64,000 bases of DNA from Robiginitalea sp. GTDB lineage: Bacteria; Bacteroidota; Bacteroidia; Flavobacteriales; Flavobacteriaceae. The notes under the pieces are model-generated. The model made no database searches. It was given only the letters and a program-made list of their open reading frames with translations, and was not told the DNA's origin. Both the position numbers and the translations under genes were made by a program. Below, piece after piece: positions 1 to 7,956 of this stretch (position 1 is the stretch's first letter; each line of letters opens with the position of its first letter). The stretch covers positions 62,001 to 126,000 of the forward strand of contig JAHEJJ010000001.1 of the NCBI GenBank assembly GCA_024638915.1, in the 5' to 3' direction.

Positions 1-812
1 GGCAGACCTGAGGTTTCAGAAATCCGGAATTCGTGGGCATAGACAATGATCCTTCGTGTAGTGTCTGCATAGGATTTCAGCACATTGATGGGAATGAGAT
101 TAGCTTCACCAAAGAGCGAGGCAATATACAGTTCCTTTGGGTTTTTATAGAGTGAAAGGATAGGTTCATCGGCGATAAGCTGCCTGTTTTTTAAAACGAT
201 AACCCTGTCGGCAAACGGCAAAACATCGTGGTGGTCGTGAGTAGCGGTTAACCAGGTGATCCCCTCGTTCTTAAGATAGTCGAATAGATTTCTGCGTAAA
301 CTGTTCTTCCTAAAATTATCGATATGACTAAATGGCTCGTCCAGCAAGAGCAATTCGGGTTTTTGCGCAAGGACCCTGCACAGGGCTACACGTTGTTGCT
401 GTCCTCCACTGAGGTGTTTGACCTTAACATCGGCAAATGCATTCATTTCGGTCATATCTAACAATTCTTTCGTCCTTTTTTTCTGTTCGGCAGGATAAAA
501 AACCGATAGATATTGGGCCATATTCTCCTTTACGGTGGTGAAGGGCATCAGATCAAAGTCTTGTGACAGATACTTCATAAATGGTTCTCCGGGAACCAGA
601 TTGTAGAGAGGACCTTTGGCTTCATTCCCCTTCCAGAAGATCTTTCCGGATTTGAGCGGTAGAAGGCCATAGATGATTTTCAGCAGGGTACTCTTTCCGC
701 ATCCGCTTTCACCCATAATGGCCACATGTTCTCCGGGGCGGATCTCAAAATCGATAGAATCCAGAACATTAGCTTCATCGTATGAAAATGAAATATTCTT
801 GACTTGTAACAT
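1..812 (-). CDS. ABC transporter ATP-binding protein (3' end off the window)
   Basis: The gene reads leftward from an ATG at 812 and is cut by the window edge after about 270 codons. The start of the protein reads MLQVKNISFSY. Walker A is GESGCGKST near residue 40, the signature is LSGGQQQR, and Walker B with the catalytic Glu is LLLLDEP, followed by the H-loop in TATHDHHD. The core is complete, so this is an active-type ABC ATPase that would energise an inner-membrane transporter. The extra C-terminal part after the H-loop (around FGEAN) resembles the longer PotA/FbpC-like importers, but no permease or binding protein is visible and the substrate is unknown. The family is certain; the transport direction is not. 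Confidence 0.88.
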   Translation of the reverse strand, partial: MLQVKNISFSYDEANVLDSIDFEIRPGEHVAIMGESGCGKSTLLKIIYGLLPLKSGKIFWKGNEAKGPLYNLVPGEPFMKYLSQDFDLMPFTTVKENMAQYLSVFYPAEQKKRTKELLDMTEMNAFADVKVKHLSGGQQQRVALCRVLAQKPELLLLDEPFSHIDNFRKNSLRRNLFDYLKNEGITWLTATHDHHDVLPFADRVIVLKNRQLIADEPILSLYKNPKELYIASLFGEANLIPINVLKSYADTTRRIIVYAHEFRISETSGL

Positions 813-917
813 GGATTGCCTTCTTAGAAAGCGCTTTTAGCATTATCAAACGGAAAGATATACAAATTATTGGAGCACGATCTTTGGTGAATACCGATTG
901 AAAAAATGACAAAGGCT

Positions 918-1907
918 CTAGATCAGTCGTTCTGCCAATAGGTATTCGGCGATCTGCACGGCGTTGGTGGCAGCTCCTTTGCGAAGATTATCAGCAACAA
1001 TCCATAAATTCAGGCTATTGGGTTGGGTCTCATCGCGTCGTATACGGCCTACGAATACCTCGTCTTTTTCATGCGCAAAGACCGGCATCGGGTACGTGTT
1101 GGTATCCGGATTATCCTGAACAACAACGCCAGGGGAATTGTGCAATAACTTTCGCAACTCATTAAGGTCAAAATCGTTTTCAAACTCAATATTAACCGAT
1201 TCTGAATGCCCTCCAGAAGTTGGAATTCTAACCGCAGTTGCCGTTATTGAAAATGTTCTGTCATCCAGGATCTTCTGGGGTTCCCGGGCAAGCTTCATTT
1301 CTTCTTTGGTGTATCCGTTCTCCATAAATACATCGCAATGAGGCAGTGCATTTCTGTTGATCGGATAAGGATATGCCATCTCACCTTCTATGCCGGCCAT
1401 TTCATTTTCCAGCTGTTTCACCGCTTTGACCCCAGTACCCGAAACAGATTGATAGGTAGAAATAACCACCCTTTTCATCTTGTATTTATGGTGGAGTGGC
1501 GCCAGGACCATAACTAGCTGGATGGTCGAACAGTTCGGATTGGCAATGATCTTGTCTGCTTTAGTCAGTACCCGGGCATTGATCTCAGGTACCACCAACT
1601 TTTTCGACGGGTCCATTCGCCATGCTGAACTGTTGTCGATTACAGTGGTGCCCACCGCTGCAAATTCAGGAGCCCATTTGAGAGAAGTATCACCGCCGGC
1701 AGAAAATATAGCCAGATCCGGACGCTGCTTAACCGCCTGCTCCATACCTATAACCATATGTTCCCTACCGCCAACTTGTATATTTCGGCCTATTGACCGC
1801 TCTGATGCCACCAATAGTAGTTCGTCTATTGGGAAGTTTCGCTCCAAAAGAATACGTAACATCACCTCACCAACCATGCCGGTGGCTCCAACCACAGCTA
1901 CTTTCAT
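918..1907 (-). CDS. asd: Aspartate-semialdehyde dehydrogenase
   Basis: This enzyme reduces aspartyl phosphate to aspartate semialdehyde with NADPH, the branch point to lysine/diaminopimelate, threonine and methionine. The N-terminus MKVAVVGATGMVGE is the dinucleotide-binding glycine motif. The catalytic cysteine is C126 in NPNCSTIQ, and the C-terminal part carries the substrate-binding HSES and GRIRRD segments. The 329-aa length is normal. I chose the ATG at 1907: an in-frame ATG at 1928 adds seven residues but lies inside the -7 box of a good promoter, so transcripts would begin downstream of it. It is a stand-alone gene, separated by about 100 bases from the ABC gene. Confidence 0.95.
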   Translation of the reverse strand: MKVAVVGATGMVGEVMLRILLERNFPIDELLLVASERSIGRNIQVGGREHMVIGMEQAVKQRPDLAIFSAGGDTSLKWAPEFAAVGTTVIDNSSAWRMDPSKKLVVPEINARVLTKADKIIANPNCSTIQLVMVLAPLHHKYKMKRVVISTYQSVSGTGVKAVKQLENEMAGIEGEMAYPYPINRNALPHCDVFMENGYTKEEMKLAREPQKILDDRTFSITATAVRIPTSGGHSESVNIEFENDFDLNELRKLLHNSPGVVVQDNPDTNTYPMPVFAHEKDEVFVGRIRRDETQPNSLNLWIVADNLRKGAATNAVQIAEYLLAERLI

Positions 1908-1925
1908 AATCCAGAATTGATTTAG

Positions 1926-1956
1926 CAAAGGTACCCCCTAACCCACTACGGGACAA
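1926..1956 (-). promoter_or_regulatory. Promoter of asd
   Basis: On the minus strand there is TTG (1956-1954), 20 bases, then TACCTTTG (1933-1926), matching the Bacteroidota sigma-A form TTG-N19/20-TAnnTTTG. Transcription would start near 1921, about 14 bases before the asd ATG. Confidence 0.65.
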
Positions 1957-1980
1957 GCATTTTCTAGAATTAAAAATTAA

Positions 1981-1997
1981 TATAACAAATTGTTATA
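1981..1997. repeat. Short inverted repeat upstream of asd
   Basis: TATAACAA and TTGTTATA are separated by one base, a perfect 8-bp dyad about 45 bases upstream of the asd promoter start point and in the mscL-asd gap. It could be an operator or part of an AT-rich upstream element. No regulator gene is adjacent, so its role is open. Confidence 0.35.
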
Positions 1998-2103
1998 TAT
2001 AAAACGATTTTAAAAAGAACCGCCAAATGCCTCGAGGGCTGTTCAGCGGTTTTAATTGTTTATTCGTGTAGCGGTGCCTCCCGTGAGAGCGGGATGAAGC
2101 TTC

Positions 2104-2508
2104 CTATTGCTTTTTCAACAAGTCTCTTATCTCAGCAAGCAAATCTTCCTGACTGGGTCCTGCAGGAGCTGCCGGTTCAGCCGGTTTCTTTGTTTTGTTA
2201 TAAGCTTTTACGAGAAGAAACATCACAAAGCCTACAATAATAAGGTTTACAATGGTGTTGATCCACGCGCCGTAACGCACTGCATTTTCGGCTACAAAAC
2301 CGGCTTCTCCTTCTACCCCCTGGGTCGCGGTGAGTACGTATTTTAAGTTCGCAAAATCGATTCCACCGGCAAATTCCCCTACTACTGGCATTATAATGTC
2401 ATTGACAAATCCATTGATCACAAGGCCAATGGCGCCTGCCATGATCACGGCAACTGCAAAATCGATTACGTTGCCGGTCATAATAAAATTTTTGAATTCT
2501 TTTAGCAT
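2104..2508 (-). CDS. mscL: Large-conductance mechanosensitive channel MscL
   Basis: A 134-residue inner-membrane channel that opens under high membrane tension and releases solutes after osmotic downshock. The N-terminal segment MLKEFKNFIMTGNVIDFAVAV is the amphipathic helix plus the start of TM1, with the family's GNVIDFAVAVIMA pore motif. A periplasmic loop follows, then TM2 (INTIVNLIIVGFVMFLLVKA), and a charged C-terminal helical bundle (EDLLAEIRDLLKKQ). Length and order are typical. It appears monocistronic, and a small TCCCG/CGGGA hairpin lies just downstream (2079-2094). Confidence 0.96.
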   Translation of the reverse strand: MLKEFKNFIMTGNVIDFAVAVIMAGAIGLVINGFVNDIIMPVVGEFAGGIDFANLKYVLTATQGVEGEAGFVAENAVRYGAWINTIVNLIIVGFVMFLLVKAYNKTKKPAEPAAPAGPSQEDLLAEIRDLLKKQ

Positions 2509-2590
2509 AATGTTAGTGTTTAATTAGTGTTTATCTAAAATTCGACAAGGAAGATAGTAAAAATTGCAAATCTTAACAAAACGTTAAACA

Positions 2591-3694
2591 CTAGAGAATA
2601 TGCCTTTTAACCCTTTGTGAGATGCCCGTGATGAGCTCGTAGGAAATCGTGCCTGCCCTGTGGGCCTGTTTCTCGGCCGAGAGATGCTTTCCGAAAATAA
2701 CAACTTCATCTCCTTCATTACAAGCGATTCCGGTTATGTCGATCATCATCATATCCATGCAAACATTTCCTATAATTGGGGCTTTCTTTCCATGGACCAA
2801 GACCCATCCGGTCTCTTTTCCGTAGTGCCTGCCAATGCCATCCGCATGCCCGACAGGCAATGTGGCCGTCATCCGGGGGCCTTCTGAAGTATACGCCCGA
2901 TTATAACCAACGCTCTCATTTGGTTCTACCCTATGAATCTGTGAGATTACCGATTTTAGTGTTGCCACCGGCATTAGCAGGGCATCGATCCGGGGATCAT
3001 TGGCATAGCCATACAGACCGATGCCGCAGCGGACCATTTCGAATTGGGCTTCGGGGTAGTTAAGAATCCCGGATGTATTCAGCATATGCCTAAATGGGGT
3101 TCCTGGCAGTTTAGCCTTCACAGTATTGATGATCTTTTTAAAAGATCTGATCTGCTTTTCACTAAAAGACCGTTCTGCGGGATCCTCTGAAGCCGCCAGG
3201 TGCGAGAATACCGACACAATTTTCAGTTCATCCCTCCCACTTAGCTCCTTGGCTATATAATCCACATCGTTTTCCAAAAAGCCTAGCCGATTTAAACCGG
3301 TATTAAATTTAAGGTGGATGGGATAGTTTTTTTGCTTCTGCTCTGAAGTAACCTCTAAAAACTTTCTCAGGACTCTTGCTGTGTAAATACTGGGTTCCAG
3401 GCATTTTTCAATGATCTGCTTGAAATTTACCGGCTGGGGGTGTAATACCAATATCGGTGTTTGTATTCCTGCCTCCCGTAACAGAGCCCCTTCCTTTGTA
3501 TAGGCCACAGCAAAATAATCCACGCCAAGTTCCGCTAATTTCCGGGCGATGATCACGGCATCGCTTCCATAGGCATAGGCCTTCACAACCGCCAAAAATT
3601 TGGTGTTCGCTTTTATTTTGGATTTCAAGAAGTTATAGTTATGCTCGAGCGCCTGCAGATCTATTTCGAGCACTGTTTCGTTGGCCTTAGGCAT
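2591..3694 (-). CDS. alr: Alanine racemase
   Basis: A PLP enzyme that interconverts L- and D-alanine for peptidoglycan synthesis. The cofactor lysine is K38 in AVVKAYAYG, the classic N-terminal motif. The second catalytic residue, the tyrosine from the other subunit, lies in [12 protein letters not shown], and [11 protein letters not shown] is the conserved C-terminal beta-domain motif. The length of 367 residues is standard. Its start overlaps the end of tdk by eight bases, so the two are probably cotranscribed and translationally coupled, an arrangement familiar in flavobacteria. Confidence 0.96.
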   Translation of the reverse strand: MPKANETVLEIDLQALEHNYNFLKSKIKANTKFLAVVKAYAYGSDAVIIARKLAELGVDYFAVAYTKEGALLREAGIQTPILVLHPQPVNFKQIIEKCLEPSIYTARVLRKFLEVTSEQKQKNYPIHLKFNTGLNRLGFLENDVDYIAKELSGRDELKIVSVFSHLAASEDPAERSFSEKQIRSFKKIINTVKAKLPGTPFRHMLNTSGILNYPEAQFEMVRCGIGLYGYANDPRIDALLMPVATLKSVISQIHRVEPNESVGYNRAYTSEGPRMTATLPVGHADGIGRHYGKETGWVLVHGKKAPIIGNVCMDMMMIDITGIACNEGDEVVIFGKHLSAEKQAHRAGTISYELITGISQRVKRHIL

Positions 3695-4331
3695 TGGAAT
3701 CCTTTTTTGAATTCACAACCTCTGCCGCCTCTACCTTCATTTTATATACTTTTTCCTTTAGCATGGCTTTATAATACGCCGCGCGGCTGAGGGGTTCATA
3801 TTCTTCCGTCTCCCCCAAAAATACGAGATTGTCATTGTTTGATTTCCTAAAACTGTAATTGGCGAGATTACCGGTTCTGGTACAGATAGCATGGACTTTG
3901 GTAACATATTCCGCTGTAGCCATTAATGCAGGCATAGGTCCGAAAGGATTGCCTTTAAAGTCCATATCCAGACCTGCAACCACCACCCTGATGCCACTGT
4001 TGGCCAGATCGTTACAAACGGTAACAATCTCATCGTCAAAGAACTGAGCCTCATCAATTCCTACAACATCACAATTATCGGCCAATAAACGTATATGTGC
4101 TGCAGAAGGTACCGGAGTAGAACGAATAGTATTCTCGTCGTGGGAAACCACGTGCTCATGGTCGTAACGGGTATCGACAATCGGTTTGAAGATCTCAACA
4201 TTTTGCCTGGCAAACTGGGCCCTTTTTAACCTTCTTATCAATTCTTCCGTTTTACCCGAAAACATCGATCCGCAAATGACTTCAATCCATCCGAATTGCT
4301 CCTTATGATTAACAGTGTTTTCGAGAAACAT
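3687..4331 (-). CDS. tdk: Thymidine kinase (TK1 type)
   Basis: This kinase phosphorylates thymidine to dTMP in the salvage pathway. Walker A is [10 protein letters not shown] (residues 21-30), and the catalytic and metal-binding segment is DEAQFF (93-98). The lasso region that normally carries two CxxC zinc pairs has only C150 (AICTRTG), and the second pair reads S-R-A-A in PLSRAAYY, so the structural zinc appears to be absent. Otherwise the protein is full length (214 aa). It is the first gene of a tdk-alr pair, and a likely -7 box (TATATTTC) lies at 4352-4345. Confidence 0.94.
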   Translation of the reverse strand: MFLENTVNHKEQFGWIEVICGSMFSGKTEELIRRLKRAQFARQNVEIFKPIVDTRYDHEHVVSHDENTIRSTPVPSAAHIRLLADNCDVVGIDEAQFFDDEIVTVCNDLANSGIRVVVAGLDMDFKGNPFGPMPALMATAEYVTKVHAICTRTGNLANYSFRKSNNDNLVFLGETEEYEPLSRAAYYKAMLKEKVYKMKVEAAEVVNSKKDSNA

Positions 4332-4437
4332 TTTGTAATTTTAAACGAAATATAGGCTTTCGGTCGTTTAAGACAAAAGGACCTGATAAAATTATCAATA
4401 AAGATACACCTTTACCTAATAGGCTAAATAAAAAGAG

Positions 4438-5127
4438 ATGAAGCGAAAATTGAAGGAGGAGCTGGTAAAACTGTGCACGGAAATAATAACTTCGAATGAG
4501 ACTACTGAGATTTCCCAATTATACAATTCAGCAAGGGAGTTATACGAGAAGCTTGCTGTATTGAAGTATATAGAGGAAAAATTAACCGATATTGAAATCG
4601 ATGTTTCGAAAAATGTGCTTGCGGCCAAATTTGAAATGATGGCCAATGCGGTGATCAATGAGAACAAAACCGTCCCGGAAAACAATCCGCATAAAGAAGA
4701 TATAATCATACCGGGCATCGATACGATCAAGCATATGGTGTCTGAGATGCCTACGAGTGAGGAAGTAGAGAAAATATTTGCCGAATTTGTAGCGAAAAAG
4801 GATCTTGTCAAGAGCGACAAAGACTGGCTGGAGACCGACAAGGAACAAGAGAATACTAAGAGTGTCAGGACCAAATCGTTAAATGATATTCTTACCGAAA
4901 AGGAACTTAGCTTCGGGCTAAACGACAGGCTAGCGTTTGTGAAACATCTTTTCAAAGGCAACACGGCACATTTTGAGAAGGCCATTAAGCAGTTAAACAC
5001 CATAGACTCAGAGGAGCGCTCTATGGCATTTATCGAAAATATGGTTAAACCAGAGTTTGATAATTGGACCGGACAGGAGGAATATGAAAAGCGGTTTACA
5101 GACCTTATCCGGAGACGATTTGCCTGA
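4438..5127 (+). CDS. Conserved flavobacterial protein of unknown function
   Basis: A 229-residue, strongly charged and mostly helical protein with no signal peptide, membrane segment or catalytic motif that I recognise. Residues 1-65 look like paired helices. The middle (about 75-150) is acidic/lysine-rich and probably flexible. The C-terminal 80 residues hold the pattern GLNDRLAFVKHLF...NWTGQEEYEKRF, which I recall as a recurrent tail in hypothetical proteins of Bacteroidota. It is divergent from tdk and 44 bases before a DoxX-like gene. The start at 4438 is the only Met before the conserved part. Function unknown. Confidence 0.85.
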   Translation: MKRKLKEELVKLCTEIITSNETTEISQLYNSARELYEKLAVLKYIEEKLTDIEIDVSKNVLAAKFEMMANAVINENKTVPENNPHKEDIIIPGIDTIKHMVSEMPTSEEVEKIFAEFVAKKDLVKSDKDWLETDKEQENTKSVRTKSLNDILTEKELSFGLNDRLAFVKHLFKGNTAHFEKAIKQLNTIDSEERSMAFIENMVKPEFDNWTGQEEYEKRFTDLIRRRFA

Positions 5128-5171
5128 AAACCTCTGTTGATGTACCAAACCACATCTAAGCAAAACCGACC

Positions 5172-5528
5172 ATGGACATAAAAAAATTGTTGTACTGGTT
5201 GTGCACAGGGGTGCTGACGGCTATCATGCTCTTTTCAATTTATAATTACTTCTTTCATCACGAGGCCGTTGCAGTTTTTTTTGAAAGCTACCAATACCCG
5301 ACCTATCTGGTCTACCCGTTGGCTATTGCCAAATTGCTGGGACTTATTGCCATTTGGTTCAACTTTTCCTCATTCTTAAAAGAGTGGGCCTATGCGGGCT
5401 TCTTTTTTAACACCTTGCTGGCTTTGGTGGCCCATCTCCAGGCACAGGACGGGGGTTACCACTTTGCAATGGTAGCGCTGGTTTGTGTAATTATTTCATA
5501 TTTTACAGGGAAACAAATCAGGCCATAG
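5172..5528 (+). CDS. DoxX-like small membrane protein
   Basis: A 118-residue protein with four hydrophobic segments at about residues 7-25, 43-60, 68-88 and 95-113. The order, and conserved features such as YPTYLVYPLAIAKLLG, fit the DoxX_2 branch of the DoxX family, whose members sit in the inner membrane. Some family members link to quinone or thiol redox, but no specific function can be given here. It lies nine bases upstream of rsmI, so it may be cotranscribed. Confidence 0.8.
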   Translation: MDIKKLLYWLCTGVLTAIMLFSIYNYFFHHEAVAVFFESYQYPTYLVYPLAIAKLLGLIAIWFNFSSFLKEWAYAGFFFNTLLALVAHLQAQDGGYHFAMVALVCVIISYFTGKQIRP

Positions 5529-5537
5529 CCTAATAGC

Positions 5538-6212
5538 ATGGGAAAACTTACTATTGTTCCTACACCAATAGGGAATTTACAGGATATCACCTTAAGGGCG
5601 ATCAGCGTTTTAAAAGAGGTAGACCTGATTCTCGCCGAAGACACCAGGAACAGCGCAAAGCTTTTACGACACTTTGAGATAACGACTCCTTTGATGTCCC
5701 ATCATATGCACAATGAGCATAAGACCCTGGCCTCGCTTTTAAAGAGACTGCTTTCGGGTGAAACCCTGGCGCTCATCAGCGATGCTGGAACACCGGCTAT
5801 ATCGGACCCAGGTTTCCTTCTCTGTCGAGCCTGCATCGAAAAAGGGATAGAATTGGAATGCCTCCCGGGAGCTACGGCACTCATCCCGGCCCTGGTTTGT
5901 AGTGGCCTTCCCTCAGACCGATTTGTATTCGAAGGATTCTTGCCTCCTAAAAAAGGGAGGCAAACACGATTGAAACTGTTGGCAGAAGAAACCAGGACCA
6001 TTGTACTCTACGAATCTCCACATAAGCTGATGAAAACCCTCTCACAACTCGAAGCGTTTATGGGCCCTGAGAGAATGGTCTCAGTTTCACGGGAACTTAC
6101 CAAAATACACGAGGAAACCCTGAGAGGGAGTATCAAAGAACTTATGGAACATTTTACTTACCAAACCCCAAAAGGAGAGTTTGTGTTGGTAATTTCAGGA
6201 AAGAAGTCATGA
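5538..6212 (+). CDS. rsmI: 16S rRNA (cytidine(1402)-2'-O)-methyltransferase
   Basis: RsmI uses S-adenosylmethionine to 2'-O-methylate C1402 in the ribosomal P site, helping decoding fidelity. The tetrapyrrole-methylase fold is evident: VPTPIGNLQDIT at the N-terminus, LAEDTRNS, SDAGTPAISDPG, and the SAM-binding ECLPGATALIPALV. The 224-aa length is at the short end, as in Bacteroidota, and it lacks the longer C-terminal extension of proteobacterial RsmI. Its stop overlaps the next ORF by four bases (ATGA), implying translational coupling to the uracil-DNA glycosylase gene. Confidence 0.95.
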   Translation: MGKLTIVPTPIGNLQDITLRAISVLKEVDLILAEDTRNSAKLLRHFEITTPLMSHHMHNEHKTLASLLKRLLSGETLALISDAGTPAISDPGFLLCRACIEKGIELECLPGATALIPALVCSGLPSDRFVFEGFLPPKKGRQTRLKLLAEETRTIVLYESPHKLMKTLSQLEAFMGPERMVSVSRELTKIHEETLRGSIKELMEHFTYQTPKGEFVLVISGKKS

Positions 6213-6784
6213 AAACCCTGCTTTCTGAAATCAAAAATTGCAGGTACTGTGAGCAGTATTTGTCCGATGGGCCAAGGCCGGTAGTTACGGCTCACCCTAA
6301 ATCCATGATTGCCATTATCGGTCAGGCGCCTGGCATGAAAGTACATCAGTCAGGGATCCCCTGGGACGATGCCAGCGGTAATAAGCTGAGGGAATGGCTG
6401 GGGGTTAGTGCTGAACAATTCTACGATGATCGGTTGATCGCCTTAGTTCCTATGGGATTCTGTTATCCCGGAAAAGGTAGGAGCGGGGATCTTCCACCCA
6501 GACCGGAATGTGCACCATTATGGCATGGTCCCCTGCTGAAAGAAATGCCCGAGCTGAAATTGGTGCTGCTTATCGGGACATATGCGCAGAGATATTATCT
6601 GGGAGATGCTTCCGGAAAAAATTTAACCGCTACCGTCCGGGCATATAAAGAATATTTGCCGCGATACTTTCCCCTGCCTCACCCCTCACCGAGAAACAGG
6701 TTCTGGTTGAGCAAAAATCCCTGGTTTGAGACCGAAGTACTTCCTGAATTAAAGCGACAATTAGAAGATCTTCTGGGCCGATAA
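6209..6784 (+). CDS. Uracil-DNA glycosylase family protein (Fe-S type)
   Basis: A 191-residue member of the UDG superfamily, which removes uracil from DNA at the start of base-excision repair. The first active-site motif is GQAPG (about residue 38) and the second is LPHPSPRN near residue 155. Four cysteines are spaced as in [4Fe-4S] glycosylases of families 4 and 5: C11 and C14 (CRYC), then C84-X15-C100. The catalytic residue in the first motif differs from Ung (GQDPYH), so activity and specificity are inferred. It is coupled to rsmI by a 4-base overlap. Confidence 0.85.
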   Translation: MKTLLSEIKNCRYCEQYLSDGPRPVVTAHPKSMIAIIGQAPGMKVHQSGIPWDDASGNKLREWLGVSAEQFYDDRLIALVPMGFCYPGKGRSGDLPPRPECAPLWHGPLLKEMPELKLVLLIGTYAQRYYLGDASGKNLTATVRAYKEYLPRYFPLPHPSPRNRFWLSKNPWFETEVLPELKRQLEDLLGR

Positions 6785-6801
6785 GGCTTCTGAATAACTG
6801 C

Positions 6802-7392
6802 CTAATGGTGCTTTCCTATTTCCCAGCCGTGCTTTCCCAGATATTTTTCACCGCTCTCCACTGCCCCGTCTTCGATAGTGGTCCCCATAGAGTCGTTCCA
6901 GCGGTTGAGGTATCCAAACAGGGAAATAACGCCTAACATCTCCACAATTTCACCTTCATCCCAATGGCTGTAGAGACGTTCTTTAATGGCGGCATTTACG
7001 GCATTAGGTATTTGGGAGGCCGCCAGAGAAAAATCGAGTGCAGCCCGTTCGGCTTCTGAAAATGCAGGATGGGTACGGTATTCCCATATATTGTCCAGTT
7101 GTTCCTGTTCCGCACCGTATCTTTCAGCAGCCCTGATAGCATGTGCCTGACAGTAGCGACAACCCGTGCTGTTACTGCTCACCCATGCGATCATTCTCTT
7201 CAAGGCAGAAGTAACTCTACCTTCATTGGCCATCACCGCCTTGTTGAGGTTGATAAAAGCTTTTGATATAGCCGGGCGATGCTGCATGGTGAGTACGGAA
7301 TTCGGACAAAATCCAAGAGTTTCATTAAAGAATTCTGCGAGTTTTTTTGTTTCGGAATCACGATTGGGGTCAAGGGGTGAAACTAGTGGCAT
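6802..7392 (-). CDS. Peroxidase-related / AhpD-like (carboxymuconolactone decarboxylase family) protein
   Basis: A 196-residue all-helical protein of the AhpD/CMD fold. The redox motif C78-R-Y-C81-Q-A-H84 matches the CxxC-x2-H active site of AhpD-like alkylhydroperoxidases, and the flanking helix (ALKRMIAWVSSNSTG) is typical. It most likely works as a thiol-dependent peroxidase or reductant carrier in the cytoplasm. It is divergent from an OsmC-family gene, another peroxide-linked thiol protein, with only about 50 bases between the starts, so a shared oxidative-stress control region is plausible but not shown. Confidence 0.85.
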   Translation of the reverse strand: MPLVSPLDPNRDSETKKLAEFFNETLGFCPNSVLTMQHRPAISKAFINLNKAVMANEGRVTSALKRMIAWVSSNSTGCRYCQAHAIRAAERYGAEQEQLDNIWEYRTHPAFSEAERAALDFSLAASQIPNAVNAAIKERLYSHWDEGEIVEMLGVISLFGYLNRWNDSMGTTIEDGAVESGEKYLGKHGWEIGKHH

Positions 7393-7441
7393 GAGTGCTG
7401 TTTTTAATCGTATTTTTGAATTTTACAAGAAACAAAAAATA

Positions 7442-7870
7442 ATGGCGAATACAAATCATATAAGCACCAAATGGATGGGAGAAATGGCCTTTGAAAGCGA
7501 TAATCCTTCCGGAATCTCCCTTAGGATCGACGCCGGACCAGAGAGCGGAGGGGACGGAAATGGATACCGCCCCAAGGCCCTTATGTTGTCCTCCCTCGCG
7601 GGTTGTTCAGGGCTCGATGTAGCCTCAATGATCCGGAAAATGAAGCTGGATGTGGAGGATTTTAGCATCGAAATAATAGGCCATCTTACGGAAGAATATC
7701 CGCAGTATTACAATAAGGTTCTTCTTGAATACCACTTCCATGGCAAAGCCCTGAATGAATCCAGATTACAGCGAGCTGTTGACCTTTCCATCGAAAAATA
7801 CTGCGGCGTTACCGAAATGTTCAGAAGATTCGCCGAATTGAAGATCACTACTATTTTTCACCATGACTAG
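7442..7870 (+). CDS. OsmC family protein
   Basis: A 142-residue protein of the OsmC/Ohr fold, small homodimeric thiol peroxidases and related proteins. The conserved cysteine segments are seen in LSSLAGCSGLDVASMIRKM (first Cys, helix) and EKYCGVTEMFRR (second Cys), both at family positions. The family substrate is organic hydroperoxide or a similar electrophile; which applies here is unknown. I set the start at the ATG in IMANTNHIS: the frame is open for 92 codons further upstream, but that stretch is antisense to the AhpD-like gene and carries no family features. Confidence 0.88.
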   Translation: MANTNHISTKWMGEMAFESDNPSGISLRIDAGPESGGDGNGYRPKALMLSSLAGCSGLDVASMIRKMKLDVEDFSIEIIGHLTEEYPQYYNKVLLEYHFHGKALNESRLQRAVDLSIEKYCGVTEMFRRFAELKITTIFHHD

Positions 7871-7956
7871 GCCTGAGATCGGGTTAGGGAGACAGGACTC
7901 ACTGCGTGTTATTTGCAGTCTCATTCCTTATTTTGGACCGCATTATACTTTAACTC

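Noticed and set aside
4416-5153. 245-codon minus-strand open frame opposite the conserved unknown
   Set aside because: It is Ser/Phe-rich with no motif, and it is the complement of a Lys/Glu-rich gene. The plus-strand protein has the recurring flavobacterial tail.
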